Assembly (NCBI RefSeq): GCF_037975245.1
Contig: NC_092564.1
Coordinates: 28,814,984-28,878,983 of the forward strand
Length of the DNA: 64,000 nucleotides
DNA from: Apostichopus japonicus
Lineage: Eukaryota > Echinodermata > Holothuroidea > Aspidochirotida > Stichopodidae
Direction: 5' to 3'
The stretch's first letter is position 1. Each line of letters starts with the position of its first letter. Positions 11,801 to 26,800 of this stretch are shown here, in pieces. The notes below the pieces were generated by a model, which did not search any database, was not told the DNA's origin, and was given only the letters and a program-made list of their open reading frames with translations. The position numbers and the translations under genes are program-made.

Positions 11801-14800
11801 TGTATCTTCATGCGTGATGTGTGATTTAGTTTATAGATGGTATGGTGATGTAAACTACATAGTAAGGACATGTTCTTTGCAACAAGAAGTTTACCTCATT
11901 ATGATTTATGGGTGGGTAGGGTTCAATGGGAAATTGTCAAAAACAGCTGGTAAACATGATATCTCAACAAACACAGGTTGAATCAATGTCATACTTGGTA
12001 GTTAGATACAGCTTGGTGAGTGCAAAAAACCCTATTGAAATTGGTAGAGGTCAAAGTTCACGTAAGGTCGACAGGTGTCAAAGTCTGAAAACCTTTAAAC
12101 ATGATAACTCCAAACTTAAAGCTACAATAAATATGTGAATTCTCCAAGGCTAAAATTTTCTTGTTTTGAACATAGTTGGTCAAATTCAGTTTAGTTAAGT
12201 GTTGTGATGGTTCTCTATGGGACTTCAACAAAACATACAATCATCCAGGAAATAAAATCTGCTTTAGAGTGTTGCTTTAAACATGCACTGAAACTGCTCT
12301 TATCATTCTTTGCCCTCGGAGTGTTACAGGGTCAACAGGTTATCTCAAAAGGGCTCCAAATTTGCCATTTTCTCTGTGATTTATACTAGATGACTTTTGC
12401 TTTGGTAGTACAGTAGGTTGTGAAAATATTTCACAGTGTATAAATAATGTCATGTAACTCTCATTCATTAAAAACAATTATTAAAGGGATATTTCTGTAG
12501 CATAGGTGATTTCCTAGCTCAAACTTGGTAAAAGAAAATGTTCTTCTATTCATGATCTATATGATCAGTATTTCATCTAGGAAGACTGTTGTTTTCTGGA
12601 TATTAAAACTTTGTGGAATAAACATTCTATACTGTAAAATCCTTACCAGTGAAGGAAATAAGAGCTGGAAATCTCTGATCTTTTCTGGTTCTGACTTAAT
12701 TCTTGGACAAATTGCTCACTTGCTCTACATTAGTCAAATAGTTATTTTGAATTTTGAGCACATTGTATGGCAAGAAGTCACAAAAGCCAACAGGCTTTCT
12801 GTTTATGTCAACATGATAACTGATTCCTGGTACCTTCCTTTATATGTTGCCACATTAGTCAATAGATAATCCTGCATCACATTGGTGAGCATTTTGTGAC
12901 TATTAACATGTATGGCTTACCACACTATGAATATGTCTGGACAACAGAACCACTAAACGTCTTGGTTTTCTTTGTTGTCAGTTTGGGGCTTGTTTAAAAG
13001 ATTCCTTGAGTACTTGGTTCCCGCTGGACATGCCCTGCTATATACCTCACTGATGTATTTCAATATGAGTAAACTATTAAAATGAGTGTTTATCTTGAAA
13101 TTCCTTTCTTAAACCTGAATTTATTTATTCAGATCCTCCAGTTAGCCTGTATCAGACAATGGACACCTAACCATCCAACCCCCCACCCCCCTCATCCCAT
13201 CACCATTCTCCCCATACAGTACATGTCTTAGCTGTTGTGTTACCAATTCTACTTGAAGATCCCTCTGATACTGTCCATGTAAAAACACACAAGCAACTTG
13301 ATTACACATAGACCATACCCACATATTGTGTACAACACTGTATTTAGCTCCTCAGTCTAGGAGTATGACTCATACTTAACGATTGTCAACCATGCTAGCA
13401 TATGAATCACAGTCTTCATATCTTTTATGCTCTGTTGGAATTTACATGCAGCTATTTTACGCTGGCTGTTAGTGTTCAACTCAGAAAAGTGCTAGTTGAT
13501 GAGTATTAATATGCCAGACCTGCATCCTGTAAACAGCAAGAGAAACCTATGCCGTCATGATGGCGTGTGTACTTGTGCGTGTATGTCTGTGTGTGTACTG
13601 TAGCATGCATCTATTTATGTGCTTGAAATGCCTTGCTTGTAAACCTTATCTCAAGAAGGGAACATGCTATCGATCTCATACTTGCATGTGGATGCCCCAT
13701 ATTGAGAGGAAGAACCCTATCGTTTTGGTAGAGGTCAAAGGTCATTATAGCCACCAGAGGTGAAAGTCAAAACATAGTAAACAAGATATCTAAAGAAGGG
13801 TACCTGACTAACTTCATGCCTTGCTTATGGATGCCTTATATTGAGAGGAAGATCCTACTGTTGTTGATTGAGGTCAAAGGTCCTTTGGGGTCACCAGAGG
13901 TCAAAGTGTGAAAATCTTGTAACTCAATTTCTCGAGAAGGGTAACTGACATGTGGTTTCCACAACAATATCTGTAGTGTTTCTTTGGGATAGTAATGTGA
14001 ATCTCAAACTTACAAACATTGATCTGTCAATGGACTGCTGAATTGAGTTTGTATAAAAGTAGTTAACAGTAAAGGAGCAAACATTGGTTAAAGTAAAAAA
14101 TATTAAACCAACCAATAGAATTGTTTGACATGCATACTGTAGGTACAACTTGTAAGAATGGTAACTGCAGAAGAAATTGTTATCCACATTTCTGCATCTG
14201 AAGAATTATTTGCAAAAATTTCTTTGAAGCTAGCCATACAGCTCTGCAACCAGTTTACACGTTTGTCTTACACAGATATGAAGAGCTCTGATCTGTCAAA
14301 TCACAATTTTGACCAAGATGTTGCCGACTCATGCAGCCCTCCAAGGACATCACTATTTGGGACAATTTTCTCCCCTTTCTACCAGTATTTTGGGGATAAA
14401 ACTGGTTTGTCATCTTTACAGTCTTCACACTTCACCTAGTGTACTGCAATGTTTACTCATATCACCATCTTGCCCTGAAAGGATGCTGGCATCCATGAAT
14501 TAGGGATGTTTATTGCCTCCCATATCTTGAAATAAGTTTGATCAATCAAAAACAAATTGATTTCTTGCTGAAGGTGAAAGGTATAGATCTATTAGATGGT
14601 AATTGGCTTGTGTGTGTCACACTTTGGCTTGTAAACACTATAGTTAAGAAACAACATGGTGATTCATGCTTGTACTTGGTATGTGGATGCATCTTTGTGA
14701 GTAGCTGGACCTTATTTTATGTGCCGAGGTCAAAGGTTAGTGGATATTACATCTGTAGGTCAAAGTCTGAAAACCTGTAAATATGATAATCTCAAGAGTA

Positions 14801-17800
14801 AAGCTTGGATGAAATTCATACTCTGATTGTATAAATCCATGTTAGGTCTGTGCAAGAATCCTATCAATTATGCGGGGGTCAATAGGTCTGTGCAAGAATC
14901 CTATCAATTATGCGGAGGGTCAATAGGTCTGTGCAAGAACCCTATCAATTATGCGGAGGGTCAATATGTCTGTGCAAGAATCCTATCAATTATGCGGAGG
15001 GTCAATAGGTCTGTGCAAGAATCCTATCAATTATGCGGGGGTCAATAGGTCTGTGCAAGAATCCTATCAATTATGGGGAGGGTCAATAGGTCTGTGCAAG
15101 AATCCTATCAATTATGCGGAGGGTCAATATGTCTGTGCAAGAATCCTATCAATTATGCAGGGGTCAATAGGTCTGTGCAAGAATCCTATCAATTATGCGG
15201 GGGTCATAGGTCTGTGCAAGAATCCTATCAATTATGCGGGGGTCAATAGGTCTGTGCAAGAATCCTATCAATTATGCGGAGGGTCAATAGGTCTGTGCAA
15301 GAATCCTATCAATTATGCGGAGGGTCAATATGTCTGTGCAAGAATCCTATCAATTATGCGGAGGGTCAATAGGTCTGTGCAAGAATCCTATCAATTATGC
15401 GGAGGGTCAATAGGTCTGTGCAAGAATCCTATCAATTATGCGGAGGGTCAATAGGTCTGTGCAAGAATCCTATCAATTATGCGGAGGGTCAATATGTCTG
15501 TGCAAGAATCCTATCAATTATGCGGGGTCAATAGGTCTGTGCAAGAATCCTATCAATTATGCAGGGGTCAATAGGTCTGTGCAAGAATCCTATCAATTAT
15601 GCGGAGGGTCAATAGGTCTGTGCAAGAATCCTATCAATTATGCAGGGGTCAATAGGTCTGTGCAAGAATCCCATCAATTATGCGGGGGTCAATAGGTCTG
15701 TGCAAGAATCCTATCAATTATGCGGGGGTCAATAGGTCTGTGCAAGAATCCTATCAATTATGCGGGGGTCAATAGGTCTGTGCAAGAATCCTATCAATTA
15801 TGCGGATGGTCAATAGGTCTGTGCAAGAATCCTATCAATTATGCGGGGGTCAAATAGGTCAACTGCATAACTACTATACTGATAAACCAGTGTGTACGAG
15901 ACTTGCATGTAAAAACACAGAAAAAACATCAGGACCTGCAAACATTCCTTTCACATTTGTTAAGAAATTGCCATCTGTGGTCTGTTCTTTGAGATGTGTA
16001 TCAAGAAACTGGAATATCATTGAATAGGTAGAAAAGTGAGTGTAATGTTAGTATACCCTCTTAAAGTGCAACTTGTGTTAACTAAGCAAACAATCAAAGC
16101 AAAAACACTGCAAAAATTGTTACTTGTTTCTGCAGAAAACAATAGTTACCACATTTCTGTTGATACCCAAGAAATGTAGCATATTGTCTCTCATGTAGCT
16201 CGAACGAAACACTTCCTTTGGCAGGAATTACATTTGTCAGTGAGTGGAAAGTTGGATCAGAGCCAAAAAATTGATATTCTTTTCACATCATCATATTAGG
16301 GTTTACCATAGAATGTGATTCTAGTCACTGCTTTACTCTATTGGCTTTAAAAGCTAATGAAACTGTTGCCATGACAGCTTGTTTGTCTGCCTGTCTAATC
16401 AGTTGTTCAAAAGGCCATGGCACATAGGTCGTTTCATACATGTATATTCATCAATGTTGTCCAAGCTTTTATGCAAATTAAGGTTTTCATTGATGTTTAC
16501 TACTTTGTAATTATGATAAAGAAGATCCAATGTGTTATGAGGGATAGTTGAGGTCAAAAAATGAAACACATTAAATGCTTTCTCCTCCCAGTGATGATTT
16601 AAACAGATCTGGATAAAATTGGGGGCATTGGTCAGTTGGTGAGATGCAGAAAACTTGTGCAAGAATAAAAGGTCAAGGGTCATTTACGCTCCATATTTGA
16701 CTGAATTGTGAATTGTTTCAAAAGTTGTTGACAACCATAATGCCATATGATGTCAGTTATAACCAAAATGAAAGAGTCATTTAAGCCTGCTCAGATTCAG
16801 TTTCTGAATGGGCACAAGTAAATGTGCTGTTCCGCTATTTTGGTCGATATCGACTAAAATAATCATTGAATTTAAACAAAATAGTACTCAGCCATCTTAC
16901 ATCCTACAACATTCATTTAGGTATTTAAATGTAGCTATGACCATACGTTTGTGTATAAAACAAATATAAAGGGGGGTAACTGTGATTTTTTTTTAGTGGG
17001 TGGGGCTCAAAGGTCAATCTGAAAATGACGTAATTTGGCTAAAAATCGATGTTCGCTTCATAAAAATCGTGACAGAAAGTAAGAGTTGAACAAACCCCCC
17101 CCCCCCCATTATATTTGGTATAAACCCTAACATGTTTTGAACATATTCTGAGCATTTCAGGAATATATCTATAGAGAGTTCTGAGAAAAATGCAAATGTC
17201 CTTGAAATTTCCTGTAATTTGACACCAAAATCGTCCAAATCCATTTACGCTCCATAGTTGACTGAATTGTGAATTGTTTCAAAAGTTGTTGACAACCATA
17301 ATGCCATATGATGTCAGTTATAACCAAAATGAAAGAGTCATTTAAGCCTGCTCAGATTCAGTTTCTGAATGGGCACAAGTAAATGTGCTGTTCCGCTATT
17401 TTGGTCGATATCGACTAAAATAATCATTGAATTTAAACAAAATAGTACTCAGCCATCTTACATCCTACAACATTCATTTAGGTATTTAAATGTAGCTATG
17501 ACCATACGTTTGTGTATAAAACAAATATAAAGGGGGGTAACTGTGATTTTTTTTTAGTGGGTGGGGCTCAAAGGTCAAAGGTCAATCTGAAAATGACGTA
17601 ATTTGGCTAAAAATCGATGTTCTCTTCATAAAAATCGTGACAGAAAGTAAGAGTTGAACAAACCCCCCCCCCCCCCGTTATATTTGGTATAAACCCTAAC
17701 ATGTTTTGAACATATCCTGAGCATTTCAGGAATATATCTATAGAGAGTTCTGAGAAAAATGCAAATGTCCTTGAAATTTCCTGTAATTTGACACCAAAAT

Positions 17801-20800
17801 CGTCCAAATCCGTTCATTTTTGAAAAAGCACTTGTTCCCGAACGCTTCAACCTACGTACGTGTTTTTTTCTTCTTACTTTAGATATTTAGGCCACTGTCT
17901 TATTTGTAATTGATAGTTATGGCATAGCGCCCTCCCATTCCTTTGTAAGTCGATAGCAACCGCCGATCTGCGCAATACTGTTCCACTGAGTGTTTAGTGT
18001 ACAGCTCAATGGACTTTTTACGTAAATAGGGCATGGCTGCACACAGCGTCCCCAAATTTACGGCCCAATAGGCCCTAGAGATGTGGGACGATTGGTCAGA
18101 TACCGATACAATTGATGATGAGGTCCACGACCTTCTGGTCGAACCAGTTTATCAAGGTTCGGTCCTTTGAGGATCCAGAAATTGTAAGTTCAATAGCATT
18201 GTTTACAAAAAAGGCTAGGCTAGGCCTAACGTTATGCCAACGTTAGGCTGTAATTGTAGAAAGTAAACAAAGTAAACAACATTTGTACTAAATGAAATCA
18301 GTCATAACTCTGTCAATCCTAAACAGATTTCAGAAAATAAGGTATCATCTGAAAGAGCAACCCCAGAAGAACCTTTATCATACAATTTGAAGTCAATTTT
18401 GAAGTCATTAGTGATTTTATTGTATTTTGATGTTTTCCAATTAAAACAAAAGTGCATCCTAATTTGCATATTATAATTTGCATATATTTGGCATTTTTTT
18501 AAAAATTATCAATTCCAAATATTGTTCCCTATTGATCTAAATCAACTTCCTAATAGAGAAGTTGTCCCTAACCTTTATAGCCAGCCCTAACAAGATAAGT
18601 GCCCACAGACCCTAATTGTTTTCCCCACCCCCCGTCTGGAAAAGGGTTAAGTACATTTCTATTTCAAACATTTGCCCATGTTGATCTTCACTTTAGCCAA
18701 GTGAGCATGAAGAGGTCAAAAGTTAAAGAATGCATCACCTCTTCTAGTTTTGCCCAAGAATAAGTTTCAAGATTCTCTGTTTATTTGTCATCTGAGAGGA
18801 AATTTTAATTGAATGGGCTTCAGCCAGTGTTAATCTGCTTTAATTATTTATTAAAGGGAATGTCTGATTGCATCTGATAACTGATATATACTAAAGCAGT
18901 CAATGAACTCTGCCAGTCTGAGAGGTTTTCTGAGAAATGAGGAGGAAGGGCCATTTCAGTTCAAAGCAGAGCTAACCCAAATTCTTATGGAATGGAAGTT
19001 CCAGATAAGCTTCCATAATATTCAAGAGGACAAATTTGTCCAGAGTGACAGGATCTCAGGGGGTTGTCATTTCTGTAACTGGTTCACACAGACATAAAAA
19101 TTAATGAGCTGTAACCAAGAATAGGAATCGCAATCTGTGCAAGAATTACAAGTTTGCTATGTTCTAATTTTGGTGGTGCTTATTTTTGGAATTTTCAAAT
19201 TGTCAATTTTCAAAATGTTCAAATGAGCTCAAAGCTAGCTTCTTTTAGCTTGGTGGTTAGCAATGGCAGGAAAGGGATGGATAGATGGAGAAGATGGGAT
19301 GGTAACTGTTACTAGATCTCAAAGTGAGACCAGACTATTGTCTTTTTGTTGCCAATTTGAGTCAGCCAAGCCCACATAACTTTTCTTCAAACATCAGTTC
19401 ACAATTGGTGTAACTCAGAAAGTTCTTTCAACTGTGGTTTAATGTATGTTAGTAAGCTAATAGCCTGTTGAGTTACCCTAAATGTATATCATGTTGTCCT
19501 AAATACTCAAGTGCCAGTTGCTACAGTAAACACAGTTTATGATCTTTTAGAATTATTTAGGGTGGGTGGGACATCCCTATGTGTTGAATGTGGTCACCCA
19601 TTTGATTTTATATATTTTTCTTTAGATGGACAGAAAAACATCATCAGTGATACAGACAGTAAATTGGAGCTTTTAGATAACGGTGACAATCGTGAGGCAG
19701 ACAGGCCGGAGGAGAAAGATGGAGCTCAGTTAAGGATGGCCCTCCATATGGAGGAGAACAACAATAACAGTAAAGTAGAAGCAACAGTTGCCGACGGAGA
19801 AACTTACCAAGGTATTTAATCTTTACAGAATTCATTCTTCCTTTAACCTTACGGTGTGTGAGCCATTAATGGTATGCCATTGTCTCAAAGAATACTTTTA
19901 CAGAATGGTCTCAGATTGGTTCAGAGGCGGCAAGGTTTATGGTAGCGGTTGTTACGATTGTACGTTGTCTGAACAGTGACAGCACGACCACAGAACCGAA
20001 GAAAGGTTCCATGACAACATGTTGCTGTTATATGTTTGTTTACTCGGCCTAGCTACTTTAGAAACTACTTTTAATTATAAAATCATTTTAGTCTGCTTGT
20101 TGTTTAGTTTTCTAGGCCACTGATTTACAACTTTGAAAACTCACAAATTCCACTTTGTACTCATTGCATCCATACTTTACTGTTTACAAACACATTCTTC
20201 ACACAGAACTACATTGCACCAACAATGTATATGTTAGGCTCCATTACTTACTGCGCATGACTTTGGGGGGGGGGGGGAGGGGATGGGATTTAACTTAAGC
20301 TTTACATTTGACAAAAGTTATGACTACACAACACAAAGGATAGAACAATATTCTCAAGGATTGATATCCCAGCCCTCAACAAATGAGTTGTAATCACTTG
20401 TAACAGACAATTTCTATGTTGAAGATGGATTGAGTAGGCCTGCCTGCTGTAGAGACGGTAGGCTGAGGAGGGTTAGTCCTCGGGCACCAAGCAGGAAGAA
20501 GAAGAGTATAGAACATAGGCTGTGTCGACAGTATGCAAGCTTGGCTTTTCTGTGATAATAATGATATTTGTATGCAGTAATACTGCCCATGTACAGGCTA
20601 GGGGTGATTTCATTTTCAATTTTTCAAAATTAGAAGCTGCATGGAAGTAAATTAAGTGACCATAATTCAAAGGTCATTGGAGTTCACCAGTGGTCAAACT
20701 GAAAACCTTGTAAGCACAATATCTCAAGATGGGAAGCTTTGATGAACCTCATACGTGGCATCTAGATGCCCCATATTGAGTGCAAGAACCCTATTGTTTT

Positions 20801-23800
20801 TGGTGGAGTCTAATGGCCATTTGAGGTCACCTATTGTATTGAAGTCATTGAAACCTCAATGTATTTTGCTGGTTATACAGTATGTTGATGTATATAACTG
20901 CTTCACATCTTTGCCTGTTGGTTCCATGACACGTTTGTAGAAACTGTTAAGTGCTTCATCGTTCATGATGAGATCTCCATCTCACCATCAAAAACTATAT
21001 TTGGATGGATGAGATGAAAACTCAGAACCAAAACAACTCACAGCCTGTATACAATAGGTATGATTTAACCATTAGCATTCCTGTGGTAGCAAAGTGTTCT
21101 ATACACTGCTAAGGTATGAAGTTGTTGAAGCACTATTGTTTTATTAGCTGTCAATTCAATATTTTTCTCACTATACAGCCACACCTACTGAAGAGCTTGT
21201 ATCTGTTAACAACACCAACTGCAGACATCAGAAGGGATACAGTCTGTAGTTTAGTCTTGTTATTGTGAATGTCTTATAGATATACATAGACTCAGAGTCT
21301 CGATATTTAAGGAATAAACCAGCAGCAACACAACATGATTACATAATAGATATACATAGACTCAGAGTCTCGATATATAAGGAAATAAACCAGCAGCATC
21401 ACAACATGATTACATAATAGATATACATACACTCAGAGTCTCGATATATAAGGAAATAAACCAGCAGCATCACAACATGATTACATAATAGATATACATA
21501 GATTCAGAGTCTTGATATATAAGGAAATAAACCAGCAACATCACAACATGATTACATAATAGATATACATACACTCAGAGTCTCGATATATAAGGAAATA
21601 AACCAGCAGCATCACAACATGATTACATAATAGATATGCATACACTCAGAGTCTCGATATATAAGGAAATAAACCAGCAGCATCACAACATGATTACATA
21701 ATAGATATACATACACTCAGAGTCTCGATATATAAGGAAATAAACCAGCAGCATCACAACATGATTACATAATAGATATACATACACTCAGAGTCTCGAT
21801 ATATAAGGAAATAAACCAGCAACATCACAACATGATTACATAATAGATATACATACACTCAGAGTCTCGATATATAAGGAAATAAACCAGCAGCATCACA
21901 ACATGATTACATAATAGATATACATAGACTCAGAGTCTTGATATATAAGGAAATAAACCAGCAGCATCACAACATGATTACATAATAGATATACATACAC
22001 TCAGAGTCTCGATATATAAGGAAATAAACCAGCAGCATCACAACATGATTACATAATAGATATACATAGACTCAGAGTCTTGATATATAAGGAAATAAAC
22101 CAGCAGCATCACAACATGATTACATAATAGATATACATACACTCAGAGTCTCGATATATAAGGAAATAAACCAGCAGCATCACAACATGATTACATAATA
22201 AATATACATAGATTCAGAGTCTCGGTATATAAGGTAATAGACCAGCAATATCACAACATGATTACATTATAGATATACATAGACTCAGAGTCTCGATACA
22301 TAAATAAATAAACCAGCAACATCACAACATGATTACATAATAGATATGCATACACTCAGAGTCTTGATATATAAGGAAATAAACCAGCAGCATCACAACA
22401 CGATTACATAATAGATATACATAGACTCAGAGTCTCAATATATAAGGAAATAAACCAGCAACATCACAACATTACATTATAGATATACATAGACTCAGAG
22501 TCTCGATATATAAGGAAATACACCAGCAGCATCACAACATGATTACGTAATAAATATACATAGATTCAGAGTCTTGGTATATAAGGAAATAAACCAGCAG
22601 CATCACAACATGATTACATAATAGATATACATAGACTCAGAGTCTCGATATATAAGGAAATAAACCAGCAGCATCACAACATGATTACATAATAAATATA
22701 CATAGATTCAGAGTCTTGGTATATAAGGAAATAAACCAGCAGCATCACAACATGATTACATAATAGATATACATACACTCAGAGTCTCGATATATAAGGA
22801 AATAAACCAGCAGCATCACAACATGATTACATAATAAATATACATAGATTCAGAGTCTCGGTATATAAGGAAATAAACCAGCAACATCACAACATGATTA
22901 CATAATAAATAAACATAGATTCAGAGTCTCGGTATATAAGGAAATAAACCAGCAACATCACAACATGGTTACATTAGCTAGAAAGTTTAAAGTTAGGCTG
23001 AAGACAACATAGTTTATGTGTATTAATTCAGACATGAAGTAAGCATGCCAGTGGTTTCCAAGGTACTCTTTCTGTGACAGTAAAGATGAAATCTCTGTAT
23101 TTCTTTACAGATCCAAATGGCAACAATGTCATGATGCCATCCCAAGGATCAAATCATGTTATGTACATAGAAGAAACACCATCCCAAGGATCAAATCATG
23201 TTATGTACATAGAAGAAACAGGTTTTGACTCCGACTACAATATGGAAGAAGAGTATGAATCTTTTGATCCGTAAGTAAACTTATTTATGAAGCTTTAAGG
23301 TAAATTATTGTAGCAAACAATATCAAACTCATACTGAAAAGAAAAATGTTCCACACTGCTAGTTAAAACTCCCATTTCATTATCTTGTCCCTAACTCAAG
23401 TTATGTTGGATTGAAAGTAACCTATTTTAACTGGCTAAACCCAATACATCAAAAGACAGCCTTTTTTTGCAGAAATGTCCTTTTCCTGTGTAGATAAATT
23501 ATTGACAAATTATAAGAGAATTTAATTTTTCCAGCTGAAGTGACCTGATTCAGAACATTTGAGAAATTCATATCATTGCAATACAAAATGCCATGAGGAT
23601 GTGGTTTTTGCCTTCAGGAAGTTTGCTAAGAATTCAACTGCAGAAACCAGAAATGACATTTTAATGTTGATGGTGACCCTCCCTGTTAATACCAGGTCAA
23701 ACATTGTTCTAGTCAGTAGAAATGTCAAGTTTTTTATGCTTTGCACTTATGACCTTATTCTGTTAGTCTGTTGCTGTCCATGATGGAGTTACATAGTGAT

Positions 23801-26800
23801 GCCAATACTAATGTTTATATTTCATCTATTGGTAATGATAACTTGTTCTCCTTTCAGATATTGTTTCATTAAACAGCTCCCACCACTGACTGAAGAACAG
23901 AAGAGCAGGATCCCAGCTCTGCCACTGAAAACAAGGAGTGCTCCAGAGTATTCTCTGGTTCTTGACTTGGTTTGTACTCATCTTATTACTTTAATGTGAA
24001 CGACAGTAGTACATATCTGGCATGTCGCTCTCTGTCATGTCAAAACAGAGTATCACAATATGAGCTTCAGTCACATTTACTTGACTACTTGAAACCTTGG
24101 TTTCCTAATCCTTACATTACATGCCTACTTTAATACATTATGCCAAGGAATGTTAAAACCAGTGATGGGATCCAGGGAGACCATCTGTAACTAGAAATGT
24201 GGGACTTTTGCGATATGAGTTTTTGTGCAGTTGGTCACTTTCTATGTGTTGGTCACATTCTATGAGTTGGTCACATTCTATGTGGTGGTCGCATTCTATG
24301 TGTTGGGATATAGAGGTGCACACTTGTAGGTCAGGAAATTTTTTCATAGTTTAGTAAACTAGAGCACCAATGATGTAGTAGCTCAACGAATATAAAATGT
24401 AGTAAAATTGCATGTGTCTGCAAGCACATTGAAAAACTGCAAGTGAAAAAGATTGTTAAAAAGATACTAAAATAATGCTGCACTTTGGCATGCATCTGCC
24501 TTTGCAGATGATATTGAGAACAAATCAAACTGAATATTCGATTCCATCACACATAGGATATCTTTCCAAATTTATTACTAACAAATTGATAGCATCTACT
24601 GTAGCAATATCAACAAGTCAAATATATTCCAATCAAATTAGAAGTCATTTGATATTATCGCAAATCAGGTCACGAGGCATTATCTGCAAGTCCAGTCACA
24701 AGTCCAAAAAATGTGACTAGGGTCTGAGTTGCGTCCTAGTTCAAGACTGCTATAAGTCCAACACTGCTTTACATACAGCCTAACAAAGAGTTTATTAGTT
24801 AGGTTTTATGTCATAATGAATGGGTACCTGGGACTGACCATGCCTTGCAGATTCATGGGAGTAAATCTATGAATCATTCCCATCCTGATGAAAACTGCAG
24901 AAGACGTCAACAGTTTGAGATAACCCTGGGGGATATCAGAACCAGACTTTTAGTTGTAATATGTCCAAAGGCAGTGATTACAGTTAACCAAATAAACTAA
25001 ATAAACACTGTAAGTACTGCATTGCAAGTACAATGTATTACTTGCATCCCTAAGTACTTCAGGAATAATTGATTTATTTTTAATAGTTTTGTATTTATTT
25101 TCAGGATGAGACTTTGGTTCACTGCAGCCTAACAGAGCTGGATAATTGCAGCATGTCCTTTCCAGTTCTTTTCCAGGATGTTACTTATCAGGTGAGTTCA
25201 CAAGATTTGATAATGAGTGACAATAAATGCTTAATAATTTCATCAAAGTTATGTTAGCTTTATCAATGTTATTCATGCAATATGCCAGATGTACATAAAT
25301 GAGTGATATGGAGAAATATGGCATTCCTCGCTTTCCTATAAAATCTGATTAAGTGTTATGCACAGTTGGTATTTGGGTGAAAGCCAAAACTGGTCAACCA
25401 CAAACTTGAACTTAGATGTTCAGTCAATGGGAAACATTCACTCTTGGTATGTGGCATAACTGATTCAAGCTTATGAATTTAAAAAAGAAAGGTGTGCAAA
25501 TTGTGTTTTTTTTAGTCAAAAGTGGTAATTTAAGTCAGAAATGATAATATTTGTGCGGGAGGACAGAATTTGATTACAATGACATAACTATAGATTAGTA
25601 GCTGGGTTGATCAAGTCGCTTTTATTATTCATTTTCATTGTTTAAGGGTTATTTAAAACACAAAAAAAGTTCAAAATTTTGGAAAAATATAAAAAATTAG
25701 GTCAAAATGCCATCCCTCACGTTTTGATGTATGAAAGTTGAGTTTTCAGATGGTAAACTGCTGCAATTTATTTATGTGAACTCTCCAAAGTATCAACAAA
25801 ATATATCCTTTCTAACTTACATTCAAGAAAAATAAGACAATTGGGGGGGGGGGGGGGGTAAGGGGGTGGGCATTGGCCAGCATTGAGACATTTTTGCAAG
25901 GGATAGAAATTTCAGTGCAAGGGATGGAATTTAGGTGCGATGGACGGAATTACAAACAACAGTTTCATGTGTCAATCTATTAAGGGATCGCCAAGTGACA
26001 ACCCCAGACTTTACTGAAACTGAGTTGAATTATACACATCATGTAGTCACATAAAAATATAGCTCTGTATTAACAAAAGTGGTCAGAAACCTGTGGCAGA
26101 TATTTCATTGACATGCTTATGATTCATACTGCTCGTACTGATAATACGAGTGCTCTGAAGCGGGACATGACACTACAGTATAGAACAAATTGTCCCAACT
26201 AGTTGTAGATTTCAATTGCCCTGAAACTTTAAGAAGCATGTTATTAACGACTCAAACTACAAAAGTGTATTGGGATATTTGGGGGTTATTACTGTATAAG
26301 GGTGGCATCGATTCCACATGGCATATATAGGGCATGATGGCTACTGTACATATATGTCTATAGCTGAGGAAGACTTAGTACAACCATTTGCAGAGGAATG
26401 ATAGGCACCTACATTTGGTCATGAATGTCACATTTCATATTTCGCTTGTCAATGGGTAACCATGTGGCCATGAAATTAAAGTTGTTTTGAGGCTTAAATA
26501 TGTGTGATATCATACTGTCTCACCAAATATCAACATTTTTACTTTACCCCAGATTAGCATTTTTTTCTTTGTGAAGATATTGAATTTCATGTTATAATAG
26601 CTGTAAATATAGACTGAAATGCAACTTATTATAGGATCCTTATACTGTTGTCCCTTCTTGTTTTGTCAAAAGGATTTTCCTCTTTTCCAAAGTACTGTAC
26701 AATAAATAATCAAATGCTTTATAGCCTATTGTGGTCGCCACACACATTAACTTCGTTAAGCTGTGTCCTAATTTTAATAAGTTAGAATTACTAGATGGTG

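Noticed and set aside
14827-15695. Repetitive 70-167-codon open frames
   Set aside because: Products of the 40-bp minisatellite; the same peptide appears in several frames.
14844-15859. CRISPR-like array
   Set aside because: Repeats are directly adjacent with no unique spacers, and the host is a eukaryote.
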